From the NCBI RefSeq assembly GCF_003711515.1, contig NW_021167087.1, forward strand, positions 186,001 through 250,000: 64,000 nucleotides of DNA, read 5' to 3'. Positions 35,045 through 48,310 of the stretch are shown here, in pieces. A program made the position numbers and the translations under genes. The stretch's first letter is position 1, and each line of letters begins with the position of its first letter. The notes beneath the pieces are model-generated. The model did not search any database and had not been told where the DNA came from. It worked only from the letters and a program-made list of their open reading frames with translations. The stretch is from Sodiomyces alkalinus F11. Its lineage: Eukaryota; Ascomycota; Sordariomycetes; Glomerellales; Plectosphaerellaceae.

Positions 35045-35125
35045 GGGGGGATAGTGGAGTGGTATACCACCTGGACTAGCCTCTTAATCCCTAAGAGGTC
35101 GTAGGTTCGAATCCTGCCCCCCCCC
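35045..35125 (+). tRNA. tRNA-like sequence with good A and B boxes and abnormal anticodon arm
   Basis: Acceptor GGGGGGA pairs with a C-run at 35118-35124 (one mismatch). The D arm has a perfect GTGG/CCAC stem and TAGTGGAGTGG (A-box consensus). The T arm GTAGG-TTCGAAT-CCTGC has a perfect loop and includes the B box GGTTCGAATCC. Between them lie 24-29 nt that do not form a normal anticodon stem, although CTCTTAA (a tRNA-Lys-CUU loop) is at 35081-35087 within an alternative hairpin CCTCTTA/TAAGAGG. It could be a damaged tRNA gene or a tRNA-derived SINE head. Confidence 0.45.
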
Positions 35126-35130
35126 AACCC

Positions 35131-35395
35131 TATTTTCGGATAGGTACGTACCTCAGGCAAAGGGGGCTAGTAGTGGCCCCTAAACCCCTACTAAGTAGAT
35201 AACCGATAGCCTAGGCACCTATCCTTATTAAGACAGCAGAATAGCCTAAAGGAAGGGGATTCGTTACTAAGCTACCACCGGTATAGGGTTATTATAAAGG
35301 GGGGAAGAAAGGTACGGGGGGCTACCTAGGCCCTTGGGTTTTTTCCGTAAGGTTTTTCCTAAAGGGAGGATTTAATGAAGTGTAGGGGTAGGGCG
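35131..35395. other. Unassigned sequence between tRNA-like element and Copia-E
   Basis: RIP-type composition, several G-runs and C-runs, no reading frame or terminal repeat recognised. It ends with GGGCG, the target duplication of Copia-E. Confidence 0.5.
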
Positions 35396-35535
35396 TGTTA
35401 CGGCGGTAGTCCGTGCTTCACGGCGGACTAATCAGATCGCCGTATTCAGGTAGCTAAAGCTCGAGGCTTTTAGCCGAGGAACCTACTATAGATAGCTTCC
35501 TCTTACACACATAATATATCCGTTTTAGTATCATA
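35396..35535 (+). repeat. 5' LTR of Copia-E (140 bp)
   Basis: Begins TGTTACGGCGG (unmutated TG) and ends AGTATCATA (CA changed to TA). Contains AGCTCGAGGCTTTTAGC shared with the 3' LTR. Confidence 0.93.
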
Positions 35536-35548
35536 GGTTATAAGCCCC
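35536..35548 (+). other. Primer binding site of Copia-E, half-tRNA-iMet type
   Basis: GGTTATAAGCCCC directly after the LTR; with TA restored to TG it is GGTTATGAGCCC, complementary to the anticodon arm of initiator tRNA-Met, as in Copia-A. Confidence 0.72.
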
Positions 35549-35749
35549 AAATTTCCGCAGGGAAAATACCATTAATAGTTAACCGAAGAGAGGATTAATT
35601 ATATTTTTTCGTATACCCTCCTAATTGCAGGATATCATAAATCTATTAATATCGACCTAGGTTACTAGATAAGCCGCGTTAAAACCCATAACGCGTTCTA
35701 TAATAGCGAGAGAGACGCCGAATTCCTAGCCTAGCCCCTTAAGGGCGCG

Positions 35750-38700
35750 GGAGTCTCTCGATATAGTTCCCGAAGAAGAATTAATCTATGACGAGACTAA
35801 CCTTTAAGACGAGATCGAAGCCGAGATAGCTTAATAGTAATAAACTTCCTAGTAAAAAGGAAAAGAGATAGAGATTATAAGCGAGGAAGATATAAAAAGC
35901 GGCCTGGATTAACTAGAAAATCTTATCTATGCCCTTAGAAATAACTAATAATAGATCCCCGATAACGTTAGAGATACCCTTAGGTAGTCGCTCGGCCCTT
36001 TTCTCGGTGCTCCCGAGATAGGTTAACGCACTACCTTTACTAACCCCCCTATACTAGAAGAAGATTATCCATAGTAATAATAGTAGGTGGTTAATCCATA
36101 GGACTTTATCAATAGTCTGATAAATAGCTTTAGGATATAGCCTACGTAGATTAAGTTTCCTATTCTTAAAGATAACTCCGATTATAAGGATTAGGAATAT
36201 AAGGTGAAGGCATAATTAGCTAGCCACGATCTGCTGACTGTTTTTAACTACCCTTAAGGTCACTTTCACGATAAAGCTATAAACTAATAGCGAGTAATAG
36301 TATATAGCGCACTGCTAACTGTAATTAAGCCTGTTAAGCTACGACTAGAAGGCTCTATATAGAATAAGGAGGATATAGATTTATACTAACTACTTTAAGC
36401 AGTTAAGGAAATAGCTCTACGAGTCTCGGAAAAGGCCACTAAATCCCTCGTTAAGAAATAGAACACTATAAAGGTGAAAGACTTTAAGTTAACCTCCTAG
36501 TATCTGTAAAGGATATACGCTATTAAGAAGTAGTTAGATAACTAGATTAGCTCGGCTAACGATAAAAAGGACGTTTATATAGTTATAACGGCTATCGAGG
36601 GTAAATACCTAGCCCTTGCAGAACGTTACCTTAGTAAGAAGACTGTTAGCTAGCGGAACCTTATCGATGACCCTTAACTAAAGGCTAGAGCTGAGGATTT
36701 TAAGATATCCTCTGTTAACGTCGTAGTTAAGTCCTAATCCTTATAGTCTACTAACTAGTCTAATAATAATAAGAAGAATAACGATCACCCTCTATATAAA
36801 ATCTGCAAAGGCCACTATTGGATAAGTAAGTGCTTCGTGGTATATCCTAAAGATATACTAGAAAAACTACGATATATCTTCTAAAAGAAACACGACGAGT
36901 AGAAGAAAACGGGTAAGGTCCCTAGGTATAGAAGAGACGACGATAAGCTCTCTATATCTATTACCGGTTCTACTAATAAATCTAAGGATACCGGAGGCGT
37001 TAAGGTTAAATCTAAAGGTTCTGCGTTTAATTAGTAGTCCCTTTACGCCGCCCTCCTCGTGGTAGTAGTCTAATCCTCCGCGGTAACCCATAATGATATC
37101 GTCTGGGACTCAGGCTGTTAGGTTAGTACTTTTAACGATCTTAAATAGTTTAAAGACTATATACTAAGGAATGACCTACTATATAAAAAGACTGTAGACG
37201 ATAGCATCTTAAGACCCTATAGAACGGGTTCCATCTTCTTTAGAACTAAGGATTCTACTAATGAAAGCCATGAATAGACTATAGATTAGGTTTAGTATTA
37301 TCCTGGAGCCCCGGTGAACCTTGTGTCTTCCGGATATCTTCGTAGCTAAGATACTAGCTATAGTGACGAATAGGAAGTCCTTTATATAAAGAAGATAGGG
37401 CAGCATCTAGCCAGGGTTAACTAGAAGAAGGATATAGCTATAGTCTAAGTGGATAATAACGGAGATTACGAAATAGAAAACGCCCTAGCCTACGTAGCTA
37501 TTAGTATAAAGCACTTAAAAGCCGACTTTATAACGTGGTATAAGAGACTTAGCCACGTCGGCAAGTCTAAGATTATTAAAGCCTGTAAAACTATAGGAAT
37601 CTAATTCGATACCGCCTAAGTAGAGGCATTCCACTATAAGGCCTATCACCTAGCTAAATTAAAGAAATAACCCTTAAGGATTAAATCAGCCGTACCCTTG
37701 ATACCTGGAGACTTTAATATAGACCTTATTAAAGTTAAGCCTGCCGCTTATAGGGGATATAAGTATATTATTCACTGGGTTGAACAGCACTCGGGGTACT
37801 ATTATCTTAGGTGGTTAAGAGATAAAAAGGGTAAGATAGTGGCTGCCGAAATCAAAGCTTTGAAAGCTATATAGGAGCGCTAAACTGGCCTGTAAATTCG
37901 GGGATTTTATAGCGATAACAGAGGAGAATTCGATAACGACGAGCTACGCCACGAACTAAAGAAGGATAGCATTATGATCCTTTTCACGGTAGCTTATACT
38001 CTAGCCTAAAATAGTAGAGGAGAGAGGGCTGGCGGGGTTCTTATAGAGATAACCCGCACCCTCCTAATTAATAGTAAAATACTAGAATAGATCTAGGCGT
38101 ATACCCTTAAGACCTTAGCGGAAATACTTAACCTTCTGCTCTCTGATGGCGGAGTCTATCTAGGCCTTCGTCCTTATAAAAAGCTTATGAGAGCCCTTAA
38201 CTGCCTAAAAGAGTAGCGGGAGCTATATATTTAGCACCTTAGAACCTACGGTTATATAGTCTATATCCATAAAAAGGGCAGCTTTAAGCCGCCTAAAGCT
38301 AATAAGATTACACTAAGGGCCTAGAAGGGTAAGCTAATTGGATACGACTCTATCTATAGCTATATCTATAGTGTTTAGGTGCCTGAACTGGACCGCGTGC
38401 TTTGAGTTACAGACGTTAAATTCGCGGAGAATAGTTAAGAAGATCTATCTTAAGGGTTAGAGCCAGATTACAAAGTAGTACTGGTCGACGCAGATACGTA
38501 TCCAGATAAGATGATTATGGATATCGTTAAGGTTATTTAATAGCCTTAATAAACCTTATAAGATAGCTATTAGTAGTAGGAAGTATTACGGGATAGTCCC
38601 TTTATGGGGGAGCCGTTAAAGATAGTTAACGAAGTTATATAGTTAATATCCCCGGATTCCCTTAATTAAAGAGAGGTGTTAGTTATCTGCTTTGCGATAG

Positions 38701-40310
38701 AAGAAGTCTCCTAGATAGTCGAGAGCGGTGCATAAACGTCTAAGACCTATAAAGAGGCTGCTAGTCGCGAGGACTTCACTATAACCTATAAGCCAGCTAT
38801 AGAATAATAGCTAAAGACTCTAAACAAACGCTAAGTGTGGAAGCTTATTAATAGACCCTAAGGCGTTAGAGTCCTTCTAGGGAAATAGGTCTATAACGAT
38901 AAGTACGACGAGAAAGGTAACCTTATTAGGTATAGAGCTTAATAGGTAGTTTATAGAAATTAATAAGCTGGCGACTAGTTAGCTTAAGACCTATACGTAG
39001 CGGTGGTGTAGATGGCCTTACTTAGGATGTTCCTCGTAGTCGTTGCGATGGAAGACCTTGAATGCGAGAGCTTCGATTTTGATATAGCCTTCCTCGCCGC
39101 TAACGCACCGCCTGGCATTAAAGTGTACGTTAATTAACCTAAAGGCCTCCCTATGGTCCACGGAAAGGTCTGCCTCTTGAAGAAGGCATTATATAGTATA
39201 GAAGAAGCCCTATTATAGTGGTTTCGTTATATCGCCAGATATATAGAGGCTCTCGGATTCCAACCTCTTAATAGCGATAGGTGTATTCTAATGAATGAAA
39301 TCACTAAGGTTATTATCCTTATCTACGTTAATAACGTCTGCGTGGCAGCCCTAATTAAGGACGCTATTATAAGAGTCCGCGAGGCATTATCGGAGGTATA
39401 TACCCTTAAGGACCTAGGAGAGGTGAAGCGGTTTTTAGGCTTTAAAATTATAAGAAATAGATCTGTAAAGATAATCACTATCGACTAATAATAGTATGCT
39501 AATAAGATCTTAGAAAGGTTTAAAATATAAGACTGTAACGCAGTTCTAACGCCACTACCTAATAGCTTTAAACCCAGTATCTTAGTAGATCCAGAGGCTT
39601 ATAATAAGCAGACTAAACAGGAGTATCTCTAATAAACGGGCAGTTTAAATTATCTTACTTGTGGTATATGTCCCGATATCATCTTCGCGGTATCCAAGCT
39701 TTACGAGGTAAATTCCAGACCTATAGCAGCGCACTAAGTAGCGTTAAAGCACCTATAGCGTTACGTTAAGGGCATAACAGGATACCGTATTATGTATAGA
39801 GGCGATAACGTGAGGAATCGCCTATCGCGAGGTCTGTATATAGCCGTAGATACCGCCTATGTAGATATAGTGGGAAGAATGTTAATAGGTGGCTATATGG
39901 TGTTTCTAGTAGGAGGACCTATTCTGTGGAAATCTAAGAAGCAGCCGTTTATAGCTCTTAGCACTATAGAGGCTAAGTTCGTTAACCTTATATCTATAGC
40001 CCTTAACCTTTAATGGATCGCTAATCTTATTACTGCTATAGTCTTATCACCTATCGAAAGACCTCTCCTGTTATTAACTGATAGCACTGGAGTGTTAAGT
40101 TAGGTTCTGAATACCCTTAATTCCGTAAGAACACGCTATATTAATACTAGATATAAATGGATCATCTAGTAAACCGAGAGAGGTTAGTTTAACCTTTAAT
40201 ATATCGGCATAAAAGATATAGCTGCGGACGGCCTTATAAAGGCGCTCCATAGATAGAAGCACCGCGAATTCGTTAAATAGCTTAGCCTAACTATTTAGAG
40301 CTAACGGCAT
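35750..40310 (+). pseudogene. Copia-E gag-pol polyprotein, RIP-inactivated
   Basis: Gag runs from about 35750 with many RIP stops and has a knuckle-like CKGHYWISKC near 36805-36835. Protease reads WDSGC then VSTFNDLK near 37103-37150. GAG-pre-integrase WYKRLSHVGKS is near 37536-37570. RT catalytic region IYVNNVCVAA is at about 39330-39360 (both Asp replaced by Asn). RNase H KSKKQPFIALSTIEAKFVN is near 39925-39985. Two remaining stop-free pieces (39291-39488 and 39792-40013) are fragments of RT and RNase H, not genes. Confidence 0.83.
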
Positions 40311-41375
40311 AACGAACCCCCGTAAGGGCGGTTGAAGGAGACTGCCTAGGTATCTCCTTATCTTAATAATAATTCCTATAGTATGGTCTAGTCCTGCCAC
40401 TATAGCCGATGAAAGGGGCCTCGTATACCTATAAACTGCTATCATGATAGTCAAGGACTGGCTTCGCCAGGAGACTACATATAACGGAGAAAAGGATTAG
40501 CTTAGTCTATCCCTAATAAGGAGCTAAAAGACCGAGGGAATACTATAAATCACTAAGGCGTGGCTCTAAGCGCTAGGCCGACGCCGTTAGCAGCGACTAG
40601 GTATAGTTTATAAAGGCGATAGACGATCTTTAAAGACCTAGAGACGTTAGGTATATAGGCAACTAATTAATTAGTATTCTATTACCTAATAATAACCACT
40701 ATAAGAATAGCGACTATAACGGAAGCTATAATAGTAAGGCCCTTAGAGATAGAGGCAGATCCGACTCTCCCGTAATTAACTATAGCCCTCTATAGCCCTA
40801 TCTTTAGCCTCCAAAACTAACTCGATTAGGTCGCGGACTTAATCTGCTATTAGTCCTAAATTCGTCACTATCACGAGAAGCGATAGGCTGCTCTAAGCGG
40901 CCTTATTAAGCCAATCAACGCGCTAAAGGCGTCCTCGATAAAAGCGATAGGCTGCTCTGAAAAGGTGGTATAACGCGCGACTACTAACTTAAAGGCCTTA
41001 TATAGATGTACGAGATCGTGAGGGTTTTAGACCTTATCTCGTCGTTACACTACTAAGCACCCTGTCGAATTAGATTAATAACGCGAGGGGATTATTATTT
41101 AGAAGGTTTATTTGTTATTTCGATATAGTATAGACTCGGAGGAATGATTAGCATAGCAGTTAATTAGAAGTATCGGTATTTATTCTTATGAGGGACTTAC
41201 TACTGGAAAAGAGAAAAAGAGTACAAGTTAGCTTATAGCCTTTAAAGTGCCTAACTGATAATACTCACTAAAGCATTTTACGTTGTTTTTAAGCTTTTGC
41301 GTTTTTACGCGTTTTTTAAGCTTTTCGGCCGTTTAAGCCGTTTGAATTGTTTTTGGAGCTTTGCCTACGGGGAAG
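40311..41375 (+). other. Long 3' internal region of Copia-E without recognised coding
   Basis: About 1.06 kb lies between the end of RNase H and the 3' LTR, long for a Copia element. It holds a direct repeat AGCGATAGGCTGCTCT (about 40880 and 40943). I recognise no envelope-like or other extra frame. A purine tract CGGGGAAG lies just before the LTR. Confidence 0.5.
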
Positions 41376-41515
41376 TATTACGGCAGTGGTCCGTACTTCA
41401 CGGCCGACCAATCAGATCGCCGTATTCAGGTAGCCAAAGCTCGAGGCTTTTAGCCGAGGAACCTACTATAGATAGCTTCCTCTTATATATATAACATATC
41501 CGTTTTGGTGTCACA
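41376..41515 (+). repeat. 3' LTR of Copia-E (140 bp)
   Basis: Begins TATTACGGCAG and ends GGTGTCACA. Differences from the 5' LTR are mostly TA against CA or TG, plus a few others such as CGGCGGAC against CGGCCGAC. Confidence 0.93.
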
Positions 41516-42379
41516 GGGCGTACGTGGTATTTCCTAAATAAATACTCCTAGTACTTTCCCTAACCCGAAAGTAGTAGTAGTGTATCCTATACCTAGTTTA
41601 TACCTTTCAGTACCTCCGAATAGTCTGTTATAACTTTAGGGATATACACGGACTTTAATAAACCTAAATCAAAAAAAAAAAGATCTTCTATAATAACAGG
41701 TAGGCAGATTCCCTTCCACGATATCGTGACGAAAAGCTAACTTCTTCTACACAGCAGGACTTCTTCTATAATAGCAGCAGCGTTCCTTTTCTTCAATAAA
41801 TAAGAAAGGTAAGCAGAGTCCTTCCACCCTCTTAGAAATCGTAACGAAGAGCTAACCTTTTCCATATAGCAGGACCTTTTCTATATAGCAGTATAAGGGT
41901 ATATTAATTATTGGGGTCTTTTCGGGGAAGCAGGCTATATATATAGTATAGAGATAGTAGTATTTATAACACTACATAAGTATATACTTTATAAGAATAT
42001 TTAATTCTAAGCCAAAAAGGAGTACTTTATTATATCTATAAAGTAACCTTATATCTATTAGAATACCTAAATATATAAACCCGATATATAAACTTAATAT
42101 TAGAATAGGATTCACTATTAGGATATTATATAATATCCAGGAATAAAATAGACTAACTAGTCTATTATACTATTCCGGCCTAGTTATACTGTTTTCTTTA
42201 CTATATTAAATATAGTAATCGTATAAATATTATAATATAATAACCACCTAAAACAGCAAGCCATCTAGATACCCTAAATCCGGGTTATAATAGTCTTAAT
42301 ATATTAAGGTACGCGATATAACTAGGCTAGTTATTCTATAGATAGCCTAATCCGTATACTAACTAGACCCCCCCCCTTC
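41516..42379. other. RIP-type intergenic sequence with the right minisatellite cluster
   Basis: Begins with the GGGCG duplication. Two minisatellite units lie at 41695-41765 and 41806-41890. The rest is TA-rich with an A11 run near 41671-41681 and a C-run directly before Copia-B. No gene is seen. Confidence 0.55.
41695..41890 (+). repeat. Minisatellite, right cluster (two units)
   Basis: AACAGGTAGGCAGATTCCC with CACGATATCGTGACG and AAAGCTAACTTCTTC, then a more diverged second unit AGGTAAGCAGAGTCC. They match the units at 34774-35040 on the other side of Copia-E. Confidence 0.85.
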
Positions 42380-42665
42380 TATCGTATAGGCACACGGACT
42401 ATAACGTGGTCTATAGGGGATCTAGGGGGGATCTAAGCTATAACTAAGGGCTTCGGATATCGGGGACCTCGGGTATTAGGATATAATAGGGGCGGATACT
42501 AGAAAAGACTGGATAGGATCTAAATAACCTAGTACCTATAATAGAGTCTTTACCATCTAAATTAAGGGTATAAGAGACTCTCCTAAATATAACTTAATAT
42601 AATATATATATATAAGATTTCTGCTCTACTAAGTTAATTATCTAAGTGCCTTTTAATATACGATA
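42380..42665 (+). repeat. 5' LTR of Copia-B (286 bp)
   Basis: Starts TATCGTATAGGCACACGG and ends ATACGATA; it is longer than the Copia-A LTR through small insertions. Confidence 0.9.
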
Positions 42666-42869
42666 ATTATAAGCCCGGTTTATAACGCCTAAACGATAGA
42701 TATTATTAAGGCTACCCTTATTCTACTATAAAGAAGTAATCACGTCTATATAAACACTCTAAATAACTACTATTAACCTAATTAGAGTAATTAAGAGATT
42801 AATTAACCTACCTATTGATTAACTAACTAATAAACTAATAAAAATATCTTTTAACGTATCTAACGCCGA

Positions 42870-45800
42870 ATAAAAGGCGGCCGCTATTACCCTTATTTAC
42901 TAAAGGGATTAGGTAATGTAGGAGCACGCCGTGCGCGGTAAATCTGCCTCCTACTAGAAAAACTATCTTAATCTAAAGCTAAGCGATAAGGAGGCCGATA
43001 CCTACCTGCTTCTTAAGCCTACACTACCTAATATCCGTAAATATGAAGCCGTCGCCGTGGACCCGGACACGGAGGAGGCCACGGCTACCCCGTCTTTTAC
43101 TATCACGGCTACTCCGTCTTCCACTATCACGCTAAAGGGCGATAAGGCTATAGACGCTATAAACGCTATAGCCACCGTTATTATAGCCGGTACTATAGCG
43201 TCTATAGCCGTCGGTAAGAGGAAGACGGCTGCTCGGAAAGTTACGGCTATAATAAAAAAACCACTAATAAGGACGCCTATATCTATTAACGACCTCTCTG
43301 AAAAGGGGCGTACGCGTTACCTATAAGATTACCGCGTATACCGCGAGGAAAAGGCAGACTATAACGCATAGTAGAAGGAGTTTAATAAGGTACGCTTATA
43401 TATTAAAAGGACTATCTATACTATATTATATAACCTCCTCGTATAATTATAGAATAATAACGTAAATAACGTATAAGCTTAGATTACCTTCCTATACGCG
43501 CACATAGGACTAACCCCTATAAACCTCTATAAGGAAGCCTTAGTTCTATACCGATAATATACTACGCCTATAAAGGCTATACCTAAGGATATAAACGGGT
43601 AGGTTATAAGCTAGAAAATAGCGATAATATACTATAAATATATAGGCGTTTTAGAGCTATTAAGCGCGGACTATTAAGTAGAAGACGCGTTTATAGCTAT
43701 TAGACCTATCGCCTAGGAATAAAGTAATAACTATCTAGTAAATAACTACGATAAGATTACGGATAATAAGCTAATAATTAACGACTTCGTAAAGGCTTTA
43801 CGGGCGGTTCTTAGGAATATAAAGAGCCTATAATCCACCGCTATAAAGCCTAGAGTTAGGAGAGACACCTTTAATATCCTTAGGAACCTCCCTAATACTA
43901 AGGATACTACTAATAATAAAGATAATAAAAAGCGTCCTGATAGTAATATATCCGTAAAGGCTATCCCTCCTATAACGAGGAGGCCTTACGAGACATATAA
44001 GAACCCCTATACCATCGCCGCCTATTAGTACGTAAGGCCGGATATACGCCCTTATACCTAGCGTGGCCGTGAAGATATTATAAAGGTTATAGAAAAGAAA
44101 ATACGTAACTATAGTTTTAAAAGCCGTGTAGACACTATAATATAGAAGAGGCAGGAAGCCTTACGGGCTATTACCGCTAATAAGATAGAGGAAGTCTAGG
44201 AAGATTAACTCTATGATATTACGCCTATTATAACTACTATACTGTAATAATAACATCGGGGGGTTATTACGCCGCCCGTAAGTATAGCTTTAAAAGACCT
44301 ATCCGTTACCGCGACGGGGAGACTAGGCGCCTACCTAACTTAGGGGGTAGCGCGCTATCGTACGATAATACTATTAAGATTATAATAAGAATAGGGGGTA
44401 TCCCTTTCTATAGACTAAGCCAGAGCGCTATTACACTACGCGATCCTAGACTTAGGATTGTTAATCTATATCTTTAGTAATTAAGGCCGTTTTACGGCTA
44501 TTAGACTACCCACGGATACTGTATCTTTATCCTTTTAGGTGGGTACTTATAAGGCTTTTATCCTCGGATACGGAGACGTTAAGCTACGTATATAATCCCT
44601 ATCGGGCACGAAGAGGCTACTACGTCTTTATAACGTCGTATACTATAAGGACTTCGTTACTAATATCGTCTCGGAACGCCAGCTACGCCTATAAGGCTAC
44701 TATTAGGATACTGTAAATAATACTATTATTAGCTCCGCCGACGACCGGCCTATCTATAAGCTACTAGATATCCACGGCTAGTATATAATCGAGCACGCGG
44801 AAGCCACGGCCGCTACCGCGTTCGCGGTCTTAGTAAGGCACCCCCGCGATAACCCGTATAGAAGATCACGATAACCGCGGTAACCGTAGAAGACTATAGC
44901 GTAGCGGTGGTATAAACGCCTTAGCTATTATAGTACTAATACCCTTATAAGGATCGTTAACGCTACTTAAGGGGTAAGAATAAAGGGACCGCGTACCGCC
45001 GACTATAACGCGTATAGGGAATTATAAGTGCTTATATAGATCCGGCGGATACTTTACCCGTTAAAGCCCGGAGAGGCCCTAGCTACTAATTTTCACAATC
45101 TTAAAAAGGCGGAGTCGTTAGCGGGCGGCCTATATAAGTCTATTATATTTATTATAGACGTATATATAGCTTATATATAGGACTACTATCTATAGAAAAG
45201 AGACTAAGACTTTATCCTTTATACGTTAAGAGACGTTTTTACCTTGCTTAAGACCTAATTCAACGTTAAGCTATGTATCCTACGGGCCGATTCTAAGATA
45301 TTTTAGCAGCTAGAAGTCGTTACTTTCCTCGCTACTAAAGGAGTAGAAGGCTAGCTATCGGCACTATATTTATAGGATTAAAACGGCGTTATAGAACGGA
45401 TTTGAGGTATCGTTAAAAGAAGGGCGAGAGCTATAAGGATTAGGGCTAATCTGCCCACGTCTATCTAGCCTAAGATCTTTAAGACTACTATATATCTATA
45501 TAATAGAACGCCACGATATATTAACGACTAGAGAATACTATATAAAGGCCTACACGGCCGTTAAACTAACCTTACACACCTATAAGATTACAGCTATAAA
45601 GCCTTTATAAAAACGCGGGATACCTAAGCTAAAAGGAACCGCCTATAAAGGCTAGAACCGAAGGTATAGATCGGTTATTATATCGAATACTAATTCTTAA
45701 ATAGCTTCCGTGTTTAGCTACTATACCTAATGGATATTATCACTATAAGAGATATAGTCTTTAACGAAGATAAGATATTTAACGGCAGGATTAAAACGCT

Positions 45801-48310
45801 ATAAGCTATAGCTTCCGCCGAGAAAATCGGGGAACTCCTATAATCTATCCGTATTACGTAATCCAATATGACCGCGAATAGGCTACTATTAAGGGGTATA
45901 GCCGTAGACGTATTAGATCTCGAGTCAGAAGACTTTAACACTACTGCTATTATTACTGGTAAAGGCGATACTACCGATAGTACTACGAACGAAGGCGAGG
46001 CTATCGTTATTACTACGAGAGAGGCTATTACTATTACTATAGACTATATTACCGCTATTACTATAGGCACCGCTATTACTACGGACACTACTATTACTAC
46101 GGGTAAAGGTAATAATACTGCTATTACTACGGGCTAGGAAGACGGCACCGCTATTACTATAGAAGAGGGCACTGCTATTACTGCGGATACTCCATAGTTT
46201 ACTACTACGAGGTTTAAGCCGTTTCCTACGCCTCTAATATCCCCGGAAGATCCTACGCGCGCGTTCCTTATAGCGTTAGCTGTAGTCAGGGGCGTTAAGA
46301 TAGAAGGAGACGATAACCACTAACGGGCAGCCGCGGATACCCCTAAGGGGTGCCTGTCGGCCATACGCCCGTCGGCCGCGCGCCTATTACCCGCGCGCCT
46401 ATCTATCGTAAGCCTTTACACGACCGAGAAGGTATAGAACGATAATACCTAAAAGGCGTTCTTTAACGCTAGAAGGACTTAAAACCCTATACGCGCGAGG
46501 AAGTAAGCTCTTAATAACGGCGATATCGGTGCTATAGATTCCTCTCCCTTTAACGCCTCCTAGCCATTATCGTATATAACCCGTAAGGATCTCCCGCCTC
46601 CACTACACTACTACTACGATATACGCCTTTACCCGTTACGGGAGCGGTAGTTATAGGCCGAGGGGGAATACCTTAAAGGCTACCGATAAATAGGCTACTA
46701 GTAGGAGGTAGGCGGTAATCAGGCTAATAAGTAATAAGTCCTCGCTTATAGATAGGTATATACCCATAAAGTTAATAAGGAGGGCACCCTCCTTAAGTAT
46801 AAGGCACGCCTTATAGTACGAGGAGATTAATAAAAACGGTTAGAGACTAAAGATAACTACGCTGCTACGCTAGCCTCGCGGTCCTTCCGTATACTAATAG
46901 CGATGGCCGTATAATTTAACCTAGAAATAAAGCAGTTCGACGCTATTGACACGTTTGTTAACGCTAGCCTTAAAGAGGAAGTATTTATAAAGATACCGTC
47001 AGGCTACGAAATACTAGATAAGGTACTACTACTACGGAAAGCCCTCTTCGGTTTAAGAGTATCGCCACTACTATAGCAGGAAGAATTCAGCGGCACGCTA
47101 TAAAGGATAGGCGTTATAGCCGTCCCTAATAACCCCTATATTATAATCCGCGACGGTTTAATCCTGTTCTTCTACGTTAACGATATCGGACTTATATACT
47201 ATAGAGACCGTAAGACGGACGCTGACGATCTCGAGGCTGCCCTTAAGCGAAGCTATAGGTTGTTAGAAGACGAAGAAATCCGTTAGTTCCTAGGAATTAA
47301 GGTCCTAAGAGATAGAGCTACCCGTAGGCTATAGCTATTATAATCCTCTTATATAGAAAAGATCGCGGTTAAATACTACGCAGATATACTCTACCGAAAA
47401 CCACTAAAGATCCTATTATCTACGGAGCTGGTAATATCCCGAGATAGCACCCGTGCGTTGATTCCCGAGGTCTATTAGTATTAGAGAATAATCGGTTCTA
47501 TCATATATGCCGCTATCGTGATAAGACCCGATATCGCGTTCGCCTACTCGAAGCTTTCCTAATATAACGTTAACCCCTCCTCTAACCACCTTAAAAGGGC
47601 TTAATAAGTGCTATTATTCCTATACTATATAAGACACTACTGCCTGGAATTCGGCGGGGATAGGCTCTTCCTAATAGTAAACGACGCGTCCTTTAGGGAT
47701 AATCTAGACCGTAAGAGTTCGTAAGGATATACGATAAAGCTCTTCGGCGGCACCGTTAACTAGAAAGCGGGTAAATAACCGACGGTCACGACGTCGTTAA
47801 CAGAATCGGAACTACTCGCTCTTATAAAGACCGCTAAAGAGACGTTATTCGTTAGCCAGATATTAAGAGATTTAGAGCTTCGGTTAGACTAATAGTAACT
47901 ACAGCTATACTACGATAATCAGTAGACTATTAACCTCGTTAATAAGAAGGCATAACGTCTACGGATAAGGCTACGGCACGTCGATATATATAATTAGTAG
48001 GCGCGCTAGTCAGTATAACAAGGTCTCTTTAAGGTCGCGTACGTTAACACGAAGGAGATAATTGCGGACGGGTTAACGAAGGCACTGCCGGAGGCAGGAA
48101 TTAAAAGACTATAGCAATAGCTTAATTTAATGGATTAAAAGGACCGTATCGAGTAGTCTAAACGACTACACGAAGAGATTAAACGCGCTAAAGCCACGGC
48201 CGTAGTAATAACGAAGGCCCCCGAGGGCGTAGCAGATCCGATAGATATAGATCCGATTAAGCAGATCCGGCTAATTAGGATCGAGGAACTAATTAAGATA
48301 GAATTAAATT
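42870..48310 (+). pseudogene. Copia-B gag-pol polyprotein, RIP-inactivated
   Basis: Gag begins like Copia-A (about 42860 onward; LxLKLSDKEADTYLLLKPTLPN is partly readable near 42970-43030). The stop-free piece 43057-43326 is a gag fragment with Thr/Ile/Ala-rich repeats. RT reads FFYVNDIG at about 47169-47190. The integrase-RT linker minisatellite is at 45940-46200 and lacks the hairpin of Copia-A. RNase H is near 47750-48130. Confidence 0.83.
45940..46200 (+). repeat. Coding minisatellite in Copia-B linker
   Basis: Ala-Ile-Thr-Thr-coding units GCTATTACTAC and variants in tandem, shorter than in Copia-A and without the 20-bp hairpin. Confidence 0.8.

Larger units (their letters stand above)
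35396..41515 (+). mobile_element. Copia-E: complete Ty1/Copia element of a second family
   Basis: 140-bp LTRs at 35396-35535 and 41376-41515, a primer site, gag, protease, integrase, RT and RNase H in Copia order, and a GGGCG duplication on both sides (35391-35395, 41516-41520). Total 6120 bp. It is a different family from Copia-A by LTR, gag and polyprotein sequence. RIP stops and an RT box of YVNN show it is dead. It inserted between two clusters of the same minisatellite. Confidence 0.93.

Noticed and set aside
34637..35160. Minus-strand frames with long poly-Val, poly-Cys or poly-Leu tails
   Set aside because: Produced by the (AAC)n microsatellite in three frames; no start context or conserved protein. 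Kept only as a remark in findings.
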